Positions 51,205 to 61,650 of a DNA stretch of 64,000 nt are shown here, piece by piece. Location: the NCBI GenBank assembly GCA_963713805.1, contig CAVQNF010000007.1, forward strand, positions 1 to 64,000, written 5' to 3'. Positions within the stretch are counted from its first letter, which is position 1. Every line of letters begins with the position of its first letter. The notes under the pieces are model-generated. The model ran no database searches. It was not told the DNA's origin and saw only the letters and a program-made list of their open reading frames with translations. A program made the position numbers and the translations under genes. The stretch is from GAS188 sp963713805 (GTDB lineage Bacteria > Pseudomonadota > Alphaproteobacteria > Rhizobiales > Beijerinckiaceae).

Positions 51205-52739
51205 ATGAAACCCGTTCTCGACAAGCTCGAAGCACCGCCGCGCCGAGGCGCGCCTCGGCGGTGGCGAGAGGCGCATCCTCGCCCAGCATGAGCGCGGCAA
51301 GCTGACGGCGCGCGAGCGCATCGAGCTCCTCCTCGATCCGGACAGCTTCGAGGAGTTCGACATGTTCGTCGAGCATCGCTGCGCCGATTTCGGCATGGAG
51401 AAGACCAAGGTGCCGGGCGACGGCGTCGTGACCGGATGGGGCACGGTGAACGGGCGCAAGGTCTTCGTCTTCGCCAAGGATTTCACCGTGTTCGGCGGAT
51501 CGCTTTCCGAAGCCCATGCCGGCAAGATCATGAAGGTCCAGGACATGGCGCTGAAGATGCGCGCGCCGATCATCGGGCTTTACGATTCAGGGGGTGCGCG
51601 GATCCAGGAAGGTGTCGCATCTCTCGGAGGTTACGCCGAGGTCTTCAAGAGAAATGTGATCGCCTCCGGCGTCATTCCGCAGATCTCGGTGATCATGGGG
51701 CCTTGCGCGGGCGGCGACGTCTATTCGCCGGCCATGACGGACTTCATCTTCATGGTGCGCGACACGAGCTACATGTTCGTCACGGGACCCGACGTGGTGA
51801 AGACCGTGACCAACGAGGTGGTCACCGCCGAGGAGCTCGGCGGCGCGAAGGTGCACACGACGCGATCCTCGATCGCGGACGGCGCCTATGACAACGACGT
51901 CGAGGCGATCTTGCAGGTGAGGCGGCTTCTCGATTTCCTCCCCGCCAACAACTCGGCGGGCCCGCCCGAATGGCCGGCGAACGATCCGCTCGAAAGGACG
52001 GAACCGGCGCTCGACACGCTCGTGCCTGAGAACCCCAACAAGCCTTACGACATCAAGGAGCTGATCTCGAAGGTCGTCGACGAAGGCGATTTCTTCGAAA
52101 TCCAGGAAAGCTTCGCCAGGAACATCGTCACCGGCTTCGGCCGCATGGCAGGACGCAGCACCGGGTTCGTCGCCAACCAGCCGATGGTGCTCGCCGGCGT
52201 TCTCGATGCGGATGCCTCGCGCAAGGCCGCGCGATTCGTGCGCTTCTGCGACGCCTTCGAGATTCCGATCGTGACCTTCGTCGATGTGCCGGGCTTCCTC
52301 CCCGGCACGGCGCAGGAATATGGCGGCCTGATCAAGCACGGCGCGAAGCTGCTCTTCGCCTATTCGCAAGCGACGGTGCCGCTCGTGACCGTGATCACGC
52401 GCAAGGCCTTCGGCGGCGCCTATGACGTCATGGCCTCAAAGCACATAGGCGCCGATATCAACTACGCCTGGCCGACGGCCCAGATCGCGGTGATGGGCGC
52501 CAAAGGGCGCGGTCGAGATCATCTTCCGCTCGGATATCGGCGATCCTGAGAAGATCGCCAAGCGAACCAAGGAATACGAGGAGCGCTTCCTGTCGCCCTT
52601 CGTCGCCGCCGAGCGCGGCTATATCGACGAGGTGATCATGCCGCATTCGACCCGGCGCCGCATCGTGCGCGCGCTTGCCATGCTGCGGAGCAAGCAGGTG
52701 GAACGGCCGCGCAAGAAGCACGACAATATTCCGTTGTGA
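51205..52739 (+). CDS. pccB: Acyl-CoA (propionyl-CoA) carboxylase beta subunit
   Basis: Carboxyltransferase subunit moving CO2 from biotin to propionyl- or related acyl-CoA, producing methylmalonyl-CoA. The ATG at 51205 opens MKPVLDKLE; one extra G near 51230 breaks the frame, after which RRAEARLGGGERRILAQHERGKLTARERIELLLD is readable. Then DMFVEHRCADFGMEKTKVPGDGVVTG, YDSGGARIQEGVASLGGYAEVF, GPCAGGDVYSPAMTDFIFM (CoA oxyanion hole), NSAGPPEWPANDP, FVDVPGFLPGTAQEYGGLIKHGAKLLFAY and GGAYDVMASKHIGADINYAWPTA. A second break at 52505 also fits one extra G; the end is RPRKKHDNIPL. About 511 residues. The biotin-carrying alpha subunit is not in the window. Confidence 0.93.
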
Positions 52740-52801
52740 CGGGAGTAGCGAGTAGCGAGCGGGGAGGCGATCGAGCTCTATTCTACTCGCTACTCGCCTC
52801 C

Positions 52802-55341
52802 TCACTCTTTCACGAGCGGCACTTTCGGCACGGTGCGCACGACGGGCTTCACCAGCTCGTCGATATCGCCGCCATCCGGCCCCCCGAAGAAGCCTTTGAG
52901 CTTGCCGCGCCGTCGGGAAGAGGAGGTGCGAGGCCCACCCGATCCGCCGCCTGAGCGGGGCTTGCGCTTGGCGCGCTTCGCCGCTTGCTCGATCTCCTTC
53001 TCGGGCTTGGGCGCGACGGGGCCCTCCGGGAACTCGAAGCCGAGCGTCTCCTTGACCTTGCCTTCCTTCGCCGCCTCCTCGTCCTTGAGGACGACGACGC
53101 GCACCGCTCCGCCGCCCTTGAGCTTGCCGAACAACACCTCGTCGGCGAGCGGCGTCTTGATGGTCGACTGGATGAGGCGGGCCATGGGCCTTGCCCCCAT
53201 GGTCTCGTCATAGCCGTGCTCGACGAGCCAGGCGCGCGCCTCGTCGGAAAGCTCGATCGTGACGTTGCGGTCGGCGAGCTGGGCCTCGAGCTGAAGCACG
53301 AATTTATCGACGACCTTCGCCACGACCTCCTTCGGCAGGTGGCCGAAGGAGATGACGGCGTCGAGCCGGTTGCGGAATTCAGGCGCGAAGAGGCGGTTGA
53401 TCGCCTCGTGATCGTCCCCCTCGCGCTTGGTGCGCGTGAAGCCGAAGGCCTGCTTCGCGAGATCGGCCGCGCCCGCATTCGTCGTCATGATCAAGATCAC
53501 GTTGCGGAAATCGATCTGCTTGCCGTTGTGATCGGTGAGCTTGCCGTGATCCATGATCTGCAACAGGATGTTGAAGAGATCGGGATGCGCCTTCTCGATT
53601 TCGTCGAGCAGCAGCACGCAATGGGGATGCTGGTCGACGCCGTCGGTGAGAAGCCCGCCCTGATCGAAGCCGACATAGCCGGCGGCGCGCCGATCAGGCG
53701 CGAGACGGTGTGGCGCTCCATATATTCGGACATGTCGAAGCGGATGAGCTCGACGCCGAGGCTCGCCGCGAGCTGGCGCGCGACCTCGGTCTTGCCGACG
53801 CCGGTCGGGCCCGCGAAGAGATAGGCGCCGATCGGCTTCTCGGGGTCGCGCAGGCCGGCGCGCGCGAGCTTGATCGATGAGGAAAGCGCCGTGATGGCGT
53901 GGTCCTGGCCGTAGACGACGCGCTCGAGCGTCTCGTTGAGATTGCGCAGCACCTCGGCGTCATCCTTCGACACGGTCTTCGGCGGGATGCGCGCCATGGT
54001 CGCGATCGTCTGCTCGATCTCCTTGACGCCGATCGTCTTCTTGCGCCGGTTCTCGGCGACCAGCATTTGCGAGGCCCCCGTCTCGTCGATCACGTCGATC
54101 GCCTTGTCGGGAAGCTTGCGGTCGTGGATGTATTTCGCCGAGAGCTCGACGGCCGCCTTCACCGCGTCGTTGGTGTAGCGCAGCCTGTGGAACTCCTCGA
54201 AATAGGGCTTGAGGCCGCGCAGGATCTCGATCGTGTCCGGGACCGAGGGCTCGTTCACGTCGATCTTCTGGAAGCGGCGCACGAGCGCGCGGTCCTTCTC
54301 GAAATACTGCCGATACTCCTTGTAGGTGGTCGAGCCGATGCAGCGCAGCGTGCCCGGCGGCGAGCGCGGGCTTCAACAGGTTCGAGGCGTCCATCGCGCC
54401 GCCGGAAGTGGCGCCGGCGCCGATCACGGTGTGGATCTCGTCGATGAACATGATGGCCTTGGGATGGGCCTCGATCTCCTTGATGACCTGCTTGAGACGT
54501 TCCTCGAAATCGCCGCGATAGCGCGTGCCGGCGAGCAGCGTTCCCATGTCGAGGGAGAACACGGTGGCGTCGCGCAGCACTTCCGGGCACCTCGCCGCGC
54601 ACGATCTTGCGCGCCAGCCCCTCGGCGATCGCGGTCTTGCCGACGCCGGGATCGCCGACGAGGAGCGGGTTGTTCTTCTGCCGCCGGCACAGGACCTGGA
54701 TGGTGCGCTGCACCTCGAGCTCGCGGCCGATCAGCGGATCGATCTTGCCGTCCGACCGCCTTCTTGTTGAGGTTGACGCAATAGGCCTGGAGCGCCTCGT
54801 TCTTCTTCGAGCGGCCCTCCTTGGCCTCGCCGCCGCCCGTGTCGCCGCGTTCCTCGCGCTCCTGATCGGCGCCCTTGGGCGGACGGGAATCGCTCGCGCC
54901 GGCACGCTTGGCGATCCCATGGCTGATGTAGTTCACGGCGTCGTAGCGCGTCATGTCCTGCTCTTGCAGGAAATAGGCGGCATGGCTTTCGCGCTCGGCG
55001 AAGATGGCGACGAGCACATTGGCGCCCGTCACCTCCTCGCGGCCGGAGGACTGCACATGGATCATGGCCCGCTGGATGACGCGCTGGAAGCCGGCCGTCG
55101 GCTTCGATTCCTCACGGCCGGAGCCCGCGAGGTTCTTCAGCTCGGTGTCGACATAGTCGGTGAGATTGGCCTTGAGCTGCTCGAGATCGACATTGCAGGC
55201 GCGCATGACGGCGGCCGCGTCCTGATCGTCGACGAGCGCCAGCAGGAGATGCTCGAGCGTCGCATATTCGTGGCGCCGCTCATTGGCGAGCGCGAGCGCG
55301 CGATGCAGGGCTTGTTCGAGGTTGCGCGAGAAAGAGGGCAA
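52802..55341 (-). CDS. clpA: ATP-dependent protease ATP-binding subunit ClpA
   Basis: AAA+ unfoldase that feeds ClpP. The preferred start is the TTG at 55341 (LPSFSRNLEQALHRALALAN), eight bases after AGGAG; an ATG at 55380 exists but overlaps clpS. The N-domain (HEYATLEHLLLALVDDQDA) is followed by the D1 Walker A GDPGVGKTAIAEGLARK, Walker B IMFIDEIHTVIGAG, then D2 Walker A GPTGVGKTEVARQLAASLG and Walker B VLLLDEIEKAHPD, with NRLDAVISF and GARPMARLIQ. The C-terminal 80 residues form a basic, glycine-rich tail (AKRKPRSGGGSGG) longer than in E. coli. Frame changes near 54755, 54585, 54360 and 53685. It lies directly downstream of clpS. Confidence 0.95.
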
Positions 55342-55358
55342 TTGCGGCTCCTGATCGG

Positions 55359-55672
55359 CTATTTCTTTTCCATGACGCATTGAAGCGGATGCTGGTGCTT
55401 GCGCGCGAAATCCATCACCTGCGTCACCTTGGTTTCGGCGATCTCATAGGTGTAGACGCCACATTCGCCGACACCGTTCTGATGCACATGCAGCATGATG
55501 CGGGTCGCGTCTTCCTGGTTCTTGTTGAAGAAGCGAATGAGCACGTGCACGACGAACTCCATCGGCGTGTAGTCGTCGTTGAGCAGAAGCACGCGGTACA
55601 TGTTCGGCCGCTTGACCCGCGGCTTGGTCTTGGTGACGACGGCCGTGCCGGCGCCGCCGCTGCCTTCCCCAT
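55359..55672 (-). CDS. clpS: ClpS adaptor protein
   Basis: N-end-rule adaptor that delivers substrates to ClpA. The core frame reads NMYRVLLLNDDYTPMEFVVHVLIRFF, QEDATRIMLHVHQNGVGECG and VYTYEIAETKVTQVMDFARKHQHPLQCVMEKK, with the conserved NDDYTPMEFV and HVHQNG motifs. The N-terminal 30 residues (MGKAAAAG then AVVTKTKPRVKRPN) need one frame change near 55655 and start at the ATG at 55672. About 104 residues. clpA begins 17 bp downstream, so the pair is an operon on the minus strand. Confidence 0.93.
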
Positions 55673-56062
55673 TGCTTCTCGACGCGCCATGCGCGGCCCG
55701 CGACGGGCCTCACCGCGTCGAGCGCCGGGTGGAAGGTTGAATGCATCGTCGCCGTGCCCCGCTCCCTGCGGATGAATATTTAGAGCGCGCGATGACGGCC
55801 GTGCCGACTGAGCCGCTCCCTGAGAACTTAAGACAGCGAGAATCGTTTCGCCAGTCCTATCGCCGCTCTCATTGCAAAGAGTGAGCCATGGGAAAGAGAC
55901 GGGATTACGGCTGATTGATATTCACGTTAAAAATGGGTGGAGCGCGAGCAGCGCTTTCTACCCCTTTTGGTGACGCGCCGCGCTCACCGGCGCACCTCGC
56001 ACGAAAAAGCCCGGCGCGGGGCCGGGCTCTTCGTCACGTCGCTCCAGAAGAAGAAAGGCAGC
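55673..56062. other. Intergenic region between clpS and the phasin gene
   Basis: 390 bp on the leftward transcript path. Its right end holds the phasin terminator (56004-56028). The rest presumably contains the clpS promoter; no other element is seen. Confidence 0.45.
56004..56028 (-). terminator. Rho-independent terminator of the phasin gene
   Basis: On the minus strand an 8-bp perfect stem (AGCCCGGC paired with GCCGGGCT, 5-base loop) is followed directly by TTTTT, 35 bp after the phasin stop codon. This is the clearest intrinsic terminator in the window. Confidence 0.85.
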
Positions 56063-56407
56063 TTATCGGCCGGCCTTCGAGGTCGCCTGCGCGATCGTGC
56101 TCTCGACCGGCTTCACGGCTTCCTTGGCGAAGGTGCTGACGAGCTGACCGACCTTGGTCGAATGAGCGACCAGGCCCTCGAAGGACTGCTTGGCGTAATC
56201 GGCCTGAACCTCGACAGCCTTGTCGAGCGTCTTCACGCCGACGAGCTTCTCGAAAGCGGCCGAGCTCGCCTCGAACTGCTTCTTCGAGAAATCGGCGACC
56301 TCGACGGCGATCGCCTGGAAGCTCTTCGACATCGTGCCGAAGTTCTTGAGGGCGACGTCCATGCCTTGCTTTCCGAATTTCTGGAAGTCTTCGTATTGCG
56401 CAAACAT
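56063..56407 (-). CDS. Phasin family protein
   Basis: Phasins coat polyhydroxyalkanoate granules. The ATG at 56407 follows GGAAAGGATCG and encodes 114 residues: MFAQYEDFQKFGKQGMDVAL, then the helical phasin core SFQAIAVEVADFSKKQFEASSAAFEKLVGVKTLDKAVEVQADYAKQ and GQLVSTFAKEAVKPVE, matching the Phasin_2 pattern (ADYAKQSFE). The frame is uninterrupted. Two TGC-GGC-GCA sites lie 90-134 bp upstream and may bind a PHA-responsive repressor. No PHA synthase is in the window. It diverges from the carboxypeptidase gene. Confidence 0.9.
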   Translation of the reverse strand: MFAQYEDFQKFGKQGMDVALKNFGTMSKSFQAIAVEVADFSKKQFEASSAAFEKLVGVKTLDKAVEVQADYAKQSFEGLVAHSTKVGQLVSTFAKEAVKPVESTIAQATSKAGR

Positions 56408-56496
56408 CGTTCGATCCTTTCCATGCCCACCCGAAGTGGGGTTGATCAAGATGGTCTGGCGCTGACGCACCGACCCGCGCCATGAGCCGTATTTAG

Positions 56497-56541
56497 GTGC
56501 GGCGCACAATAAAGTCAAGTGTTATTTGTGCGGCGCACAAA
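56497..56541. promoter_or_regulatory. Paired TGC-GGC-GCA palindromes upstream of the phasin gene (possible PhaR operator)
   Basis: A perfect 17-bp palindrome TTTGTGCGGCGCACAAA occupies 56525-56541, and a second copy of its core, TGCGGCGCACAA, lies at 56498-56509; the centres are about 30 bp, or three helical turns, apart. The surroundings are AT-rich. PhaR repressors of alphaproteobacteria are known to bind TGC-rich sites of the form TGC-N3/4-GCA in phasin promoters, so this is a reasonable operator candidate. The link to PhaR is inference. Confidence 0.6.
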
Positions 56542-56661
56542 TATTCTTTTGCGCCTCTTAACTCGCGCGTAACTTCGTCCGTCATAAAACTTGACCTGTG
56601 ACGCGTGGGACACGTTGCGCCGGCCTGTGGCGGGTAGAAATCTAAAGTGGGGTTTTTGCGT

Positions 56662-58346
56662 ATGTTGTTGTCTGGCGTAGGCGTACGCCGCCGGTCAGCT
56701 TTTGGCGTCTTGACGTCCTTGGCCGTGGCGGCCCTCACGGGAGTTTTTTCGGCGTCGCCCGCCGAGGCCCGTCATCACCATCATCATCATCACCTGCCAT
56801 CGTTTTGTCGGCGGGGGACTATCATCCGCCCTTCTCGGCGATCGTGGTCGATGCCAAGGCCGGCAAGGTGCTCTATGCCGTCGATGCGAGGGAAAGGCGC
56901 CACCCGGCTTCGCTCACCAAGGTGATGACGCTTTATCTCCTTTTCGAGCAGCTCGAGCGCGGCGCGATCACCATGGACACGCGCATTCCCGTCTCGGCAC
57001 ACGCCGCCTCGATGGCGCCGACCAAGCTCGGCCTCGATCCGGGCGACACCATCGCGGTCTCCGACGCGATCAAGGCGGTGGTCACGCAATCGGCAAACGA
57101 CATGGCAGTCGCCATCGCCGAAGAGATCGGCGGCAGCGAGGACGCCTTCGCCGAGATGATGACGCGCAAGGCCCATGCGCTCGGCATGAACGACACGCAT
57201 TTCGTGAACGCCTCGGGCCTTCCCGACGACGACCAGATCACCACCGCCTACGACCTCTCGATCTTGGCGCGCGCCGTCCAGGAACGCTTCCCGCGCTATT
57301 ACCCGTTCTTCGCCACGCGCAGCTTCTATTACGACGGCATGGCGATGCATAATCACAACCATCTCCTCGGCCGGATCGAAGGTTTGGACGGTATCAAGAC
57401 GGGATACACCCGCGCCTCCGGTTTCAACCTGATGACGAATGTGCGCCGCGACGGGCGGCAGATCGTCGCGGTGGTTCTGGGCGGCTCCTCGGCCGGCGGG
57501 CGCGATCACATCATGGCGAATCTGATCGAGGACCATTTGCGCGAGGCCTCGACGGGCGAGCACATGGCGCCCGTGCTGGCGGATGCCTCCCCGCATGCCA
57601 AGCCCGCGGTCGTCGCGGAAGCTTCCGCCCCCGCGCGGCCTCCGATGAAGCCGCTCACCCTCACGGCCGCGATCGGCGGCGAGGATGCTCATCTGCCTTC
57701 GACCATCCAGGCCTATACCTCGACGACGACGCCTTCGGCGCCACGCTGGAGCGTCGCGGGAAAGCTCGTGCAAGCCGCGGCCGAGCGCGGACGAGGAGGC
57801 GGAACGCACGGAGCCGACGACGCCGACCCCGTACCGGGCGCGAAGCTCTTCACGGATCGTGTTCCCGCGAGGGCGAGCGCCGCCCGCTGGCCACGCCCGC
57901 GGCGAAGACGGAGCCCTCCAAGGCCATTCTCGCCAGGCTCGATCCGGCAAAGCCCGAGCCGGCGAACAAGGAGCCGCGCGCTCGCGATGACGCCGATGCC
58001 GGCAAGACGCAGGGGAAAGCTCGCCGCGGCACTGTCGGAGCAGGCCGCGAACGCCTCGGCCGCCGTCGCTCCCCCCAATACATCCTCCAAGACTTCTTCG
58101 CGTATCGGCTGGATGATTCAGCTCGGCGCGGTTCCCGAGGAGAACAAGGCGAGCGAGCTCATCCAGCGAGCCAGAAGCAGCAGCAGCCATGTGCTGTCGA
58201 AAGCCGAGCCCTTCACCGAGAAGGTGACGAAGGATGGCACGACCTTGTTCCGCGCCCGCTTCGCCGGCTTCGACGAAGACGCCGCTCAGACCGCCTGCAA
58301 GGTGCTCAAGAGGAACGGCTTTGCATGTTTCGCGACGCGGAGCTGA
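56662..58346 (+). CDS. D-alanyl-D-alanine carboxypeptidase with C-terminal SPOR domain
   Basis: Penicillin-binding DD-peptidase (family S11) that trims peptidoglycan. From the ATG at 56662 (a GTG at 56647 is also in frame) there is a signal peptide (SAFGVLTSLAVAALTGVFSA, SPAEA), then seven consecutive histidines in RHHHHHHHLPS. After one frame change the catalytic domain follows: IVVDAKAGKVLYAVDARERRHPASLTKVMTLYLLFE with SLTK, SANDMAVAIAEE with SAN, and KTGYTRASGFNLM with KTG. A long Pro/Ala linker with several frame changes (57750-58080) leads to a SPOR domain (GWMIQLGAVPEENKASELIQ to CKVLKRNGFACF) that binds denuded glycan at septa. About 560 residues. Confidence 0.92.
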
Positions 58347-58455
58347 TCCGGTGAGGACCGCGATGGTTTCGCCCGCGCCTGTCCGAGGAGCCGGGGCGCG
58401 ATGACGACCTCCGGCGGACTCGCAACACGCCTTAAGCCCATCGCGTGTGGAGTTG

Positions 58456-59189
58456 TCAGCGATGCCGGTTCAGCAAAACGTCACGGGCCTGATTGACGCG
58501 GGCGGCGAGATAAGTCGACCCGCCCTGGTCGGGGTGGAGCTTCTTCATGAGGTCTCGATAGGCTCGGCGGACCGCATCGTCGGGGGCGCCCGGCGCAAGG
58601 CCGAGAACCTCATAGGCCTCCTCCGCCGTCATCGCGCCCGGGCGACGCCGGGCGGGGCCCGGGTCCGCGTGAGCATATGCGTCTTCACGCCGTCCGGCGA
58701 AGCGGCGGTCCAGATAAGCCTGTAGGAGCCTCGCGCCTTCGGCGTCGAGTTTGGCGCATTCGAGCGCGAGCTTCGCGAGCTGCGTCTCGCTGATGAAGCT
58801 CGAGCTCGCGGCCGGAGAAGGCGCCGGCGAGCACGGTGCCGCGCATCGCGCCCGTCGCGTGGTCGACCCGCATCTCGATCATCGCGGTGCGAAATGTCGA
58901 GACCGCGCCCGCGCGCGAACGCCGCGAAGCCGCGCAGGGTGCCGGGCGCCGAAGCGCAGGCGCGGAAATCTGATCGTGCCGTCGAGCAGCCAGGCTGGCG
59001 CCGAGCGCGAGCAGCCGAAATCTCGAGATGGCCGCGCAAGGCGAACAGAATTGCGACCGCGATGCAAACGGCGACGCGCGCCCTTGCGCGCGAGACGCGC
59101 CGAGGACTCCCGGCTGAATTTGGATCAGCCCGCGCCCCACGCTCCAAATGACGATGCAAGATCGCGAGGACGAGGATGAGGAAGATCAT
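58456..59189 (-). CDS. Membrane-anchored J-domain (DnaJ/DjlA-like) protein
   Basis: The ATG at 59189 encodes an N-terminal hydrophobic segment (MIFLILVLAILHRHLE). Homology then scatters through frames. The middle includes TAMIEMRVDHATGAMRGTVLAGAFSGRELE and, in a third frame, ETQLAKLALECAKLDAEGARLLQAYLDRRF. The C-terminus is a J domain: EAYEVLGLAPGAPDDAVRRAYRDL with the HPD tripeptide in KKLHPDQGGS, then ARVNQARDVLLNRHR and TGA at 58456. J domains stimulate DnaK ATPase; this exported-anchor form is common in Hyphomicrobiales and its client is unknown. At least four frame changes are present, so details are uncertain. Confidence 0.8.
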
Positions 59190-59192
59190 GAT

Positions 59193-59763
59193 TCACTCGC
59201 GATGGGCGGGAAGGGCGCTCGATCGGCCAGCAGGGACGCCACGCACCGGCCCCGAACCTAATCTGGGCGCTTCGGCCGTGGCGACGCAAGAGGGCGCGCC
59301 TTGACGCAAGGCGGACCGGCTCGCGCTCAAGGCGCGAAGCTCGGCGAGCGCGGCGCGCAGCTTCGCGGCCGTTCGGGGCGAGCGTCTCGTTTGCTTCGAT
59401 ATTCGTATGCGCGGGCAAGAGCGCGACGCCATCGAAGCGAGGAAGGACGTGGAAATGCAGATGGAAGACCACTTGACCGCCCGCCTGCTCGGAGAATTGC
59501 GACAAGGTGATGCCATCCGCCGCGAAGGCGGTCCTGGCGGCCTTGGCGACGCGCTGCGCCGTCAGGATGGTGTGGGAGAGCGCGTCGGCCGGCGCGTCGA
59601 GAAGGTTGCGGGCGGGCACCTTCGGGATCACCAGGGTATGGCCGAGCGTGCGCGGCATGATGTCGAGGAAGGCGAGCGTGTGCTCGTCCTCATGCACCTT
59701 GTGGCTCGGCACCTCGCCGCGCAGAATCTTGGCGAAGATGTTGTCTTGATCATAGACGCTCAT
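59193..59763 (-). CDS. HIT family nucleotide-binding hydrolase
   Basis: From the ATG at 59763: MSVYDQDNIFAKILRGEVPS, the typical start of Hint-type HIT proteins, then TLAFLDIMPRTLGHTLVIPKV and the catalytic histidine triad FHLHFHVLPRF (HxHxH). Such proteins hydrolyse nucleoside phosphoramidates or adenylated compounds. A frame change near 59370 leads to AAKLRAALAELRALSA, the usual end of the protein; the frame stays open to 59193, so the true stop is probably hidden by another indel. The expected length is about 140 residues, shorter than the interval given. It lies just downstream of the epimerase on the same strand. Confidence 0.85.
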
Positions 59764-59852
59764 GAGAAGGGACGCTCCGGCTCGCCGCGCTTGATCTTGC
59801 GCGGCGCCGCGCCTCGTCAAGCGGCTCCTGGATCATGCGGCCTTCGGGACGG

Positions 59853-60843
59853 TCAGTTCACCCGGTGATAGGTCTTGAACCAGCGGGCGAACTCCTCGAT
59901 GCCGAGCTCGACCGGGGTCGAGGGCTCGAAAGCCGAAATCGCGCTGCGTTTCGGCGATGTCGGCATAGGTGCTGACCATCTCGCCCGGCTGGACCGGAAC
60001 CAGGCTTCGCTTCGCCTTGCGCCCGAGCGCCTCGCTCGATGAGGGCGATGAATTCGAGAAGCGGGGTCGGCTGGTTGTTGCCGATGTTATAGACCTTGTG
60101 GCGCACGCCGGTCGCGTCGGGCGCGGGCGGACGCTCGATCGCGGCGACGAGGCAGGAGACCACATCGTCGACATAGGTGAAGTCGCGTGACATCTCGCCG
60201 AAGCCATGGACGGCGATCGGCTCATCGGCCGTGATGGCGCTCGCGAATTTGTAATAGGACATGTCGGGCCGGCCCCAAGGGCCGTAGACGGTGAAGAAGC
60301 GAAAGCCGGTCGCTGGCAAGACCGTGCAGATGGCCGTAGGTGTAGGCGATGTGCTCGCCCGCGAGCTTCGTCGCGCTGTAGAGCGAAACCGGGGTTTCGA
60401 CCCGCTGACCGACCGAGAAGGGCAGCTCGCGGTTCGCGCCGTAGACCGAGGAGGTCGAGGCGTAGACGAGATGCGCGCAGCGATCGAGCTTTCGCGCCGC
60501 CTCGAAAATCGCGACCTGTCCCATGACATTGGCGTGCACGTAGAGTTCCGGCCGCTCGATCGAATAGCGCACGCCCGCTTGCGCCGCGAGATGGACGACA
60601 TGGGTCGCGTCCGCATGCGCCGCGAACAGCGCGCGCATCTTCGCGAGGTCGGCGATGTCCGCCTCGACGAATTCGAAGGCTCGAACGCTCGCGGACAATC
60701 TCCGCCAGCCGGTCACGCTTGAGGCTGACCGCGTAATAGTCATTGAGGTCGTCGATGCCGACGACCTCGTGCCCGTCGCGAAGAAGCCGCCGCGCGAGAT
60801 GCGATCCGATGAAGCCGGCGATCCCGGTGAGGATGATCTTCAT
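59853..60843 (-). CDS. NAD-dependent nucleotide-sugar epimerase (UDP-glucuronate 4-epimerase-like)
   Basis: Extended short-chain dehydrogenase. From the ATG at 60843: MKIILTGIAGFIGSHLARRL with GxxGxxG, then GIDDLNDYYAVSLKRDRL, characteristic of UDP-glucuronate epimerases (DxLNDYYxxxLKxxRL), THVVHLAAQAGVRYSIERPELY, STSSVYGANRELPFS, the catalytic YSATK in SLYSATKLAGEHIAYTYG, RFFTVYGPWGRPDM, FGEMSRDFTYVDDVV and VYNIGNNQPTPLLEFI. It ends EFARWFKTYHRVN at 59853. Product UDP-galacturonate would feed LPS or capsule synthesis. Frame changes near 60685, 60310, 60040 and 59930. About 330 residues. Confidence 0.9.
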
Positions 60844-61101
60844 GGCGCTCCGCCCAACGCGTTTTTCGGCCGCGCGATTGCGTGACGGCCATGACGAAGG
60901 GGCGCTACCAGCGCGCGGCAGGCCTGTCCAGGGATAGGGGGTGGTAAGACGAGGGTGGGATTGCGCCTGAGCGCGCGGGCTTCATCGAGCGCCGGCCCTG
61001 CCGGCCCGAAGCTTCGGCCGCTGGTCGGCGCCCACGCTGCGACATGTCGCGGGTCGCCGGCCTCCTGACGGCTGGAAAAGGCCAATCGAGACTGCTACAT
61101 G

Positions 61102-61163
61102 CCAAGTGAACCCGAACCAAGTGAACCCGAATCTAAGCGAACCCAAACCACGCGAACCCGAAA
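61102..61163. repeat. Four imperfect tandem copies of a 15-16-mer upstream of secG
   Basis: The units start at 61102, 61117, 61133 and 61148 and follow the pattern CCAAGTGAACCCGAA; copies one and two are identical over 15 bases, copies three and four have a few changes. The array ends 29 bp before the secG start, inside the leader or promoter region. Confidence 0.8.
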
Positions 61164-61192
61164 TTCATCGCGAAGGCGCAACAAGGCGTCCC

Positions 61193-61641
61193 ATGCAGAA
61201 TGTGCTTATCATCGTCCATCTTCTCGTCGTGCTCGCGCTCGTCGGCGTCGTGCTGCTGCAGCGCTCGGAGGGCGGGCGGACTGGGCCTCGGCGGCGGCTC
61301 GAGCGGCGTTTCCGGCTTTCTCACCGGTCGCGGCCAGGCGAATGCGCTGACGCGGGCGACGACCATTCTCGCCGCGGCCTTCTTTCTCACCAGCATCCTG
61401 CTCACCATGCTCCAGACTTATGGGAGGAAGCCCGTCTCGATCCTCGATACGGCGCGCCGGCGGGCGTGACACACGCCGGCGCCGGGCCAGCCCGCCGCGG
61501 CCGGCGGCGCGCCCGCCAACGGCCAGACGGTGCTCGATCAGTTGAAGCAGCTGCAGGACAACAACGCTCTCCGCCCCGGCGCCCGGCCAGGCTCCGGCGC
61601 AACGGGCCGCAAGTGCCGCTGCCGCAGTGATGTCGAGCTGA
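61193..61641 (+). CDS. secG: Preprotein translocase subunit SecG
   Basis: Small membrane partner of SecYE. From the ATG at 61193: first helix MQNVLIIVHLLVVLALVGVV, then LLQRSEGG. A break near 61276 (one extra C in gggCgga) leads to GLGLGGGSSGVSGFLTGRGQANALTR, the conserved cytoplasmic loop, and the second helix ATTILAAAFFLTSILLTML. The C-terminus is a Gln/Pro/Ala-rich tail (GAPANGQTVLDQLKQL) ending in AVMSS at 61641 after further frame changes, as is normal for alphaproteobacterial SecG. About 148 residues. It lies 5' of pyrG, the usual neighbour, with a nucleotide cyclase gene on the opposite strand between them. Confidence 0.92.
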
Positions 61642-61650
61642 GACGGGGGC

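Noticed and set aside
56790..58190. A 466-codon minus-strand frame
   Set aside because: Antisense to the DD-carboxypeptidase gene, which carries SLTK, SAN and KTG motifs.
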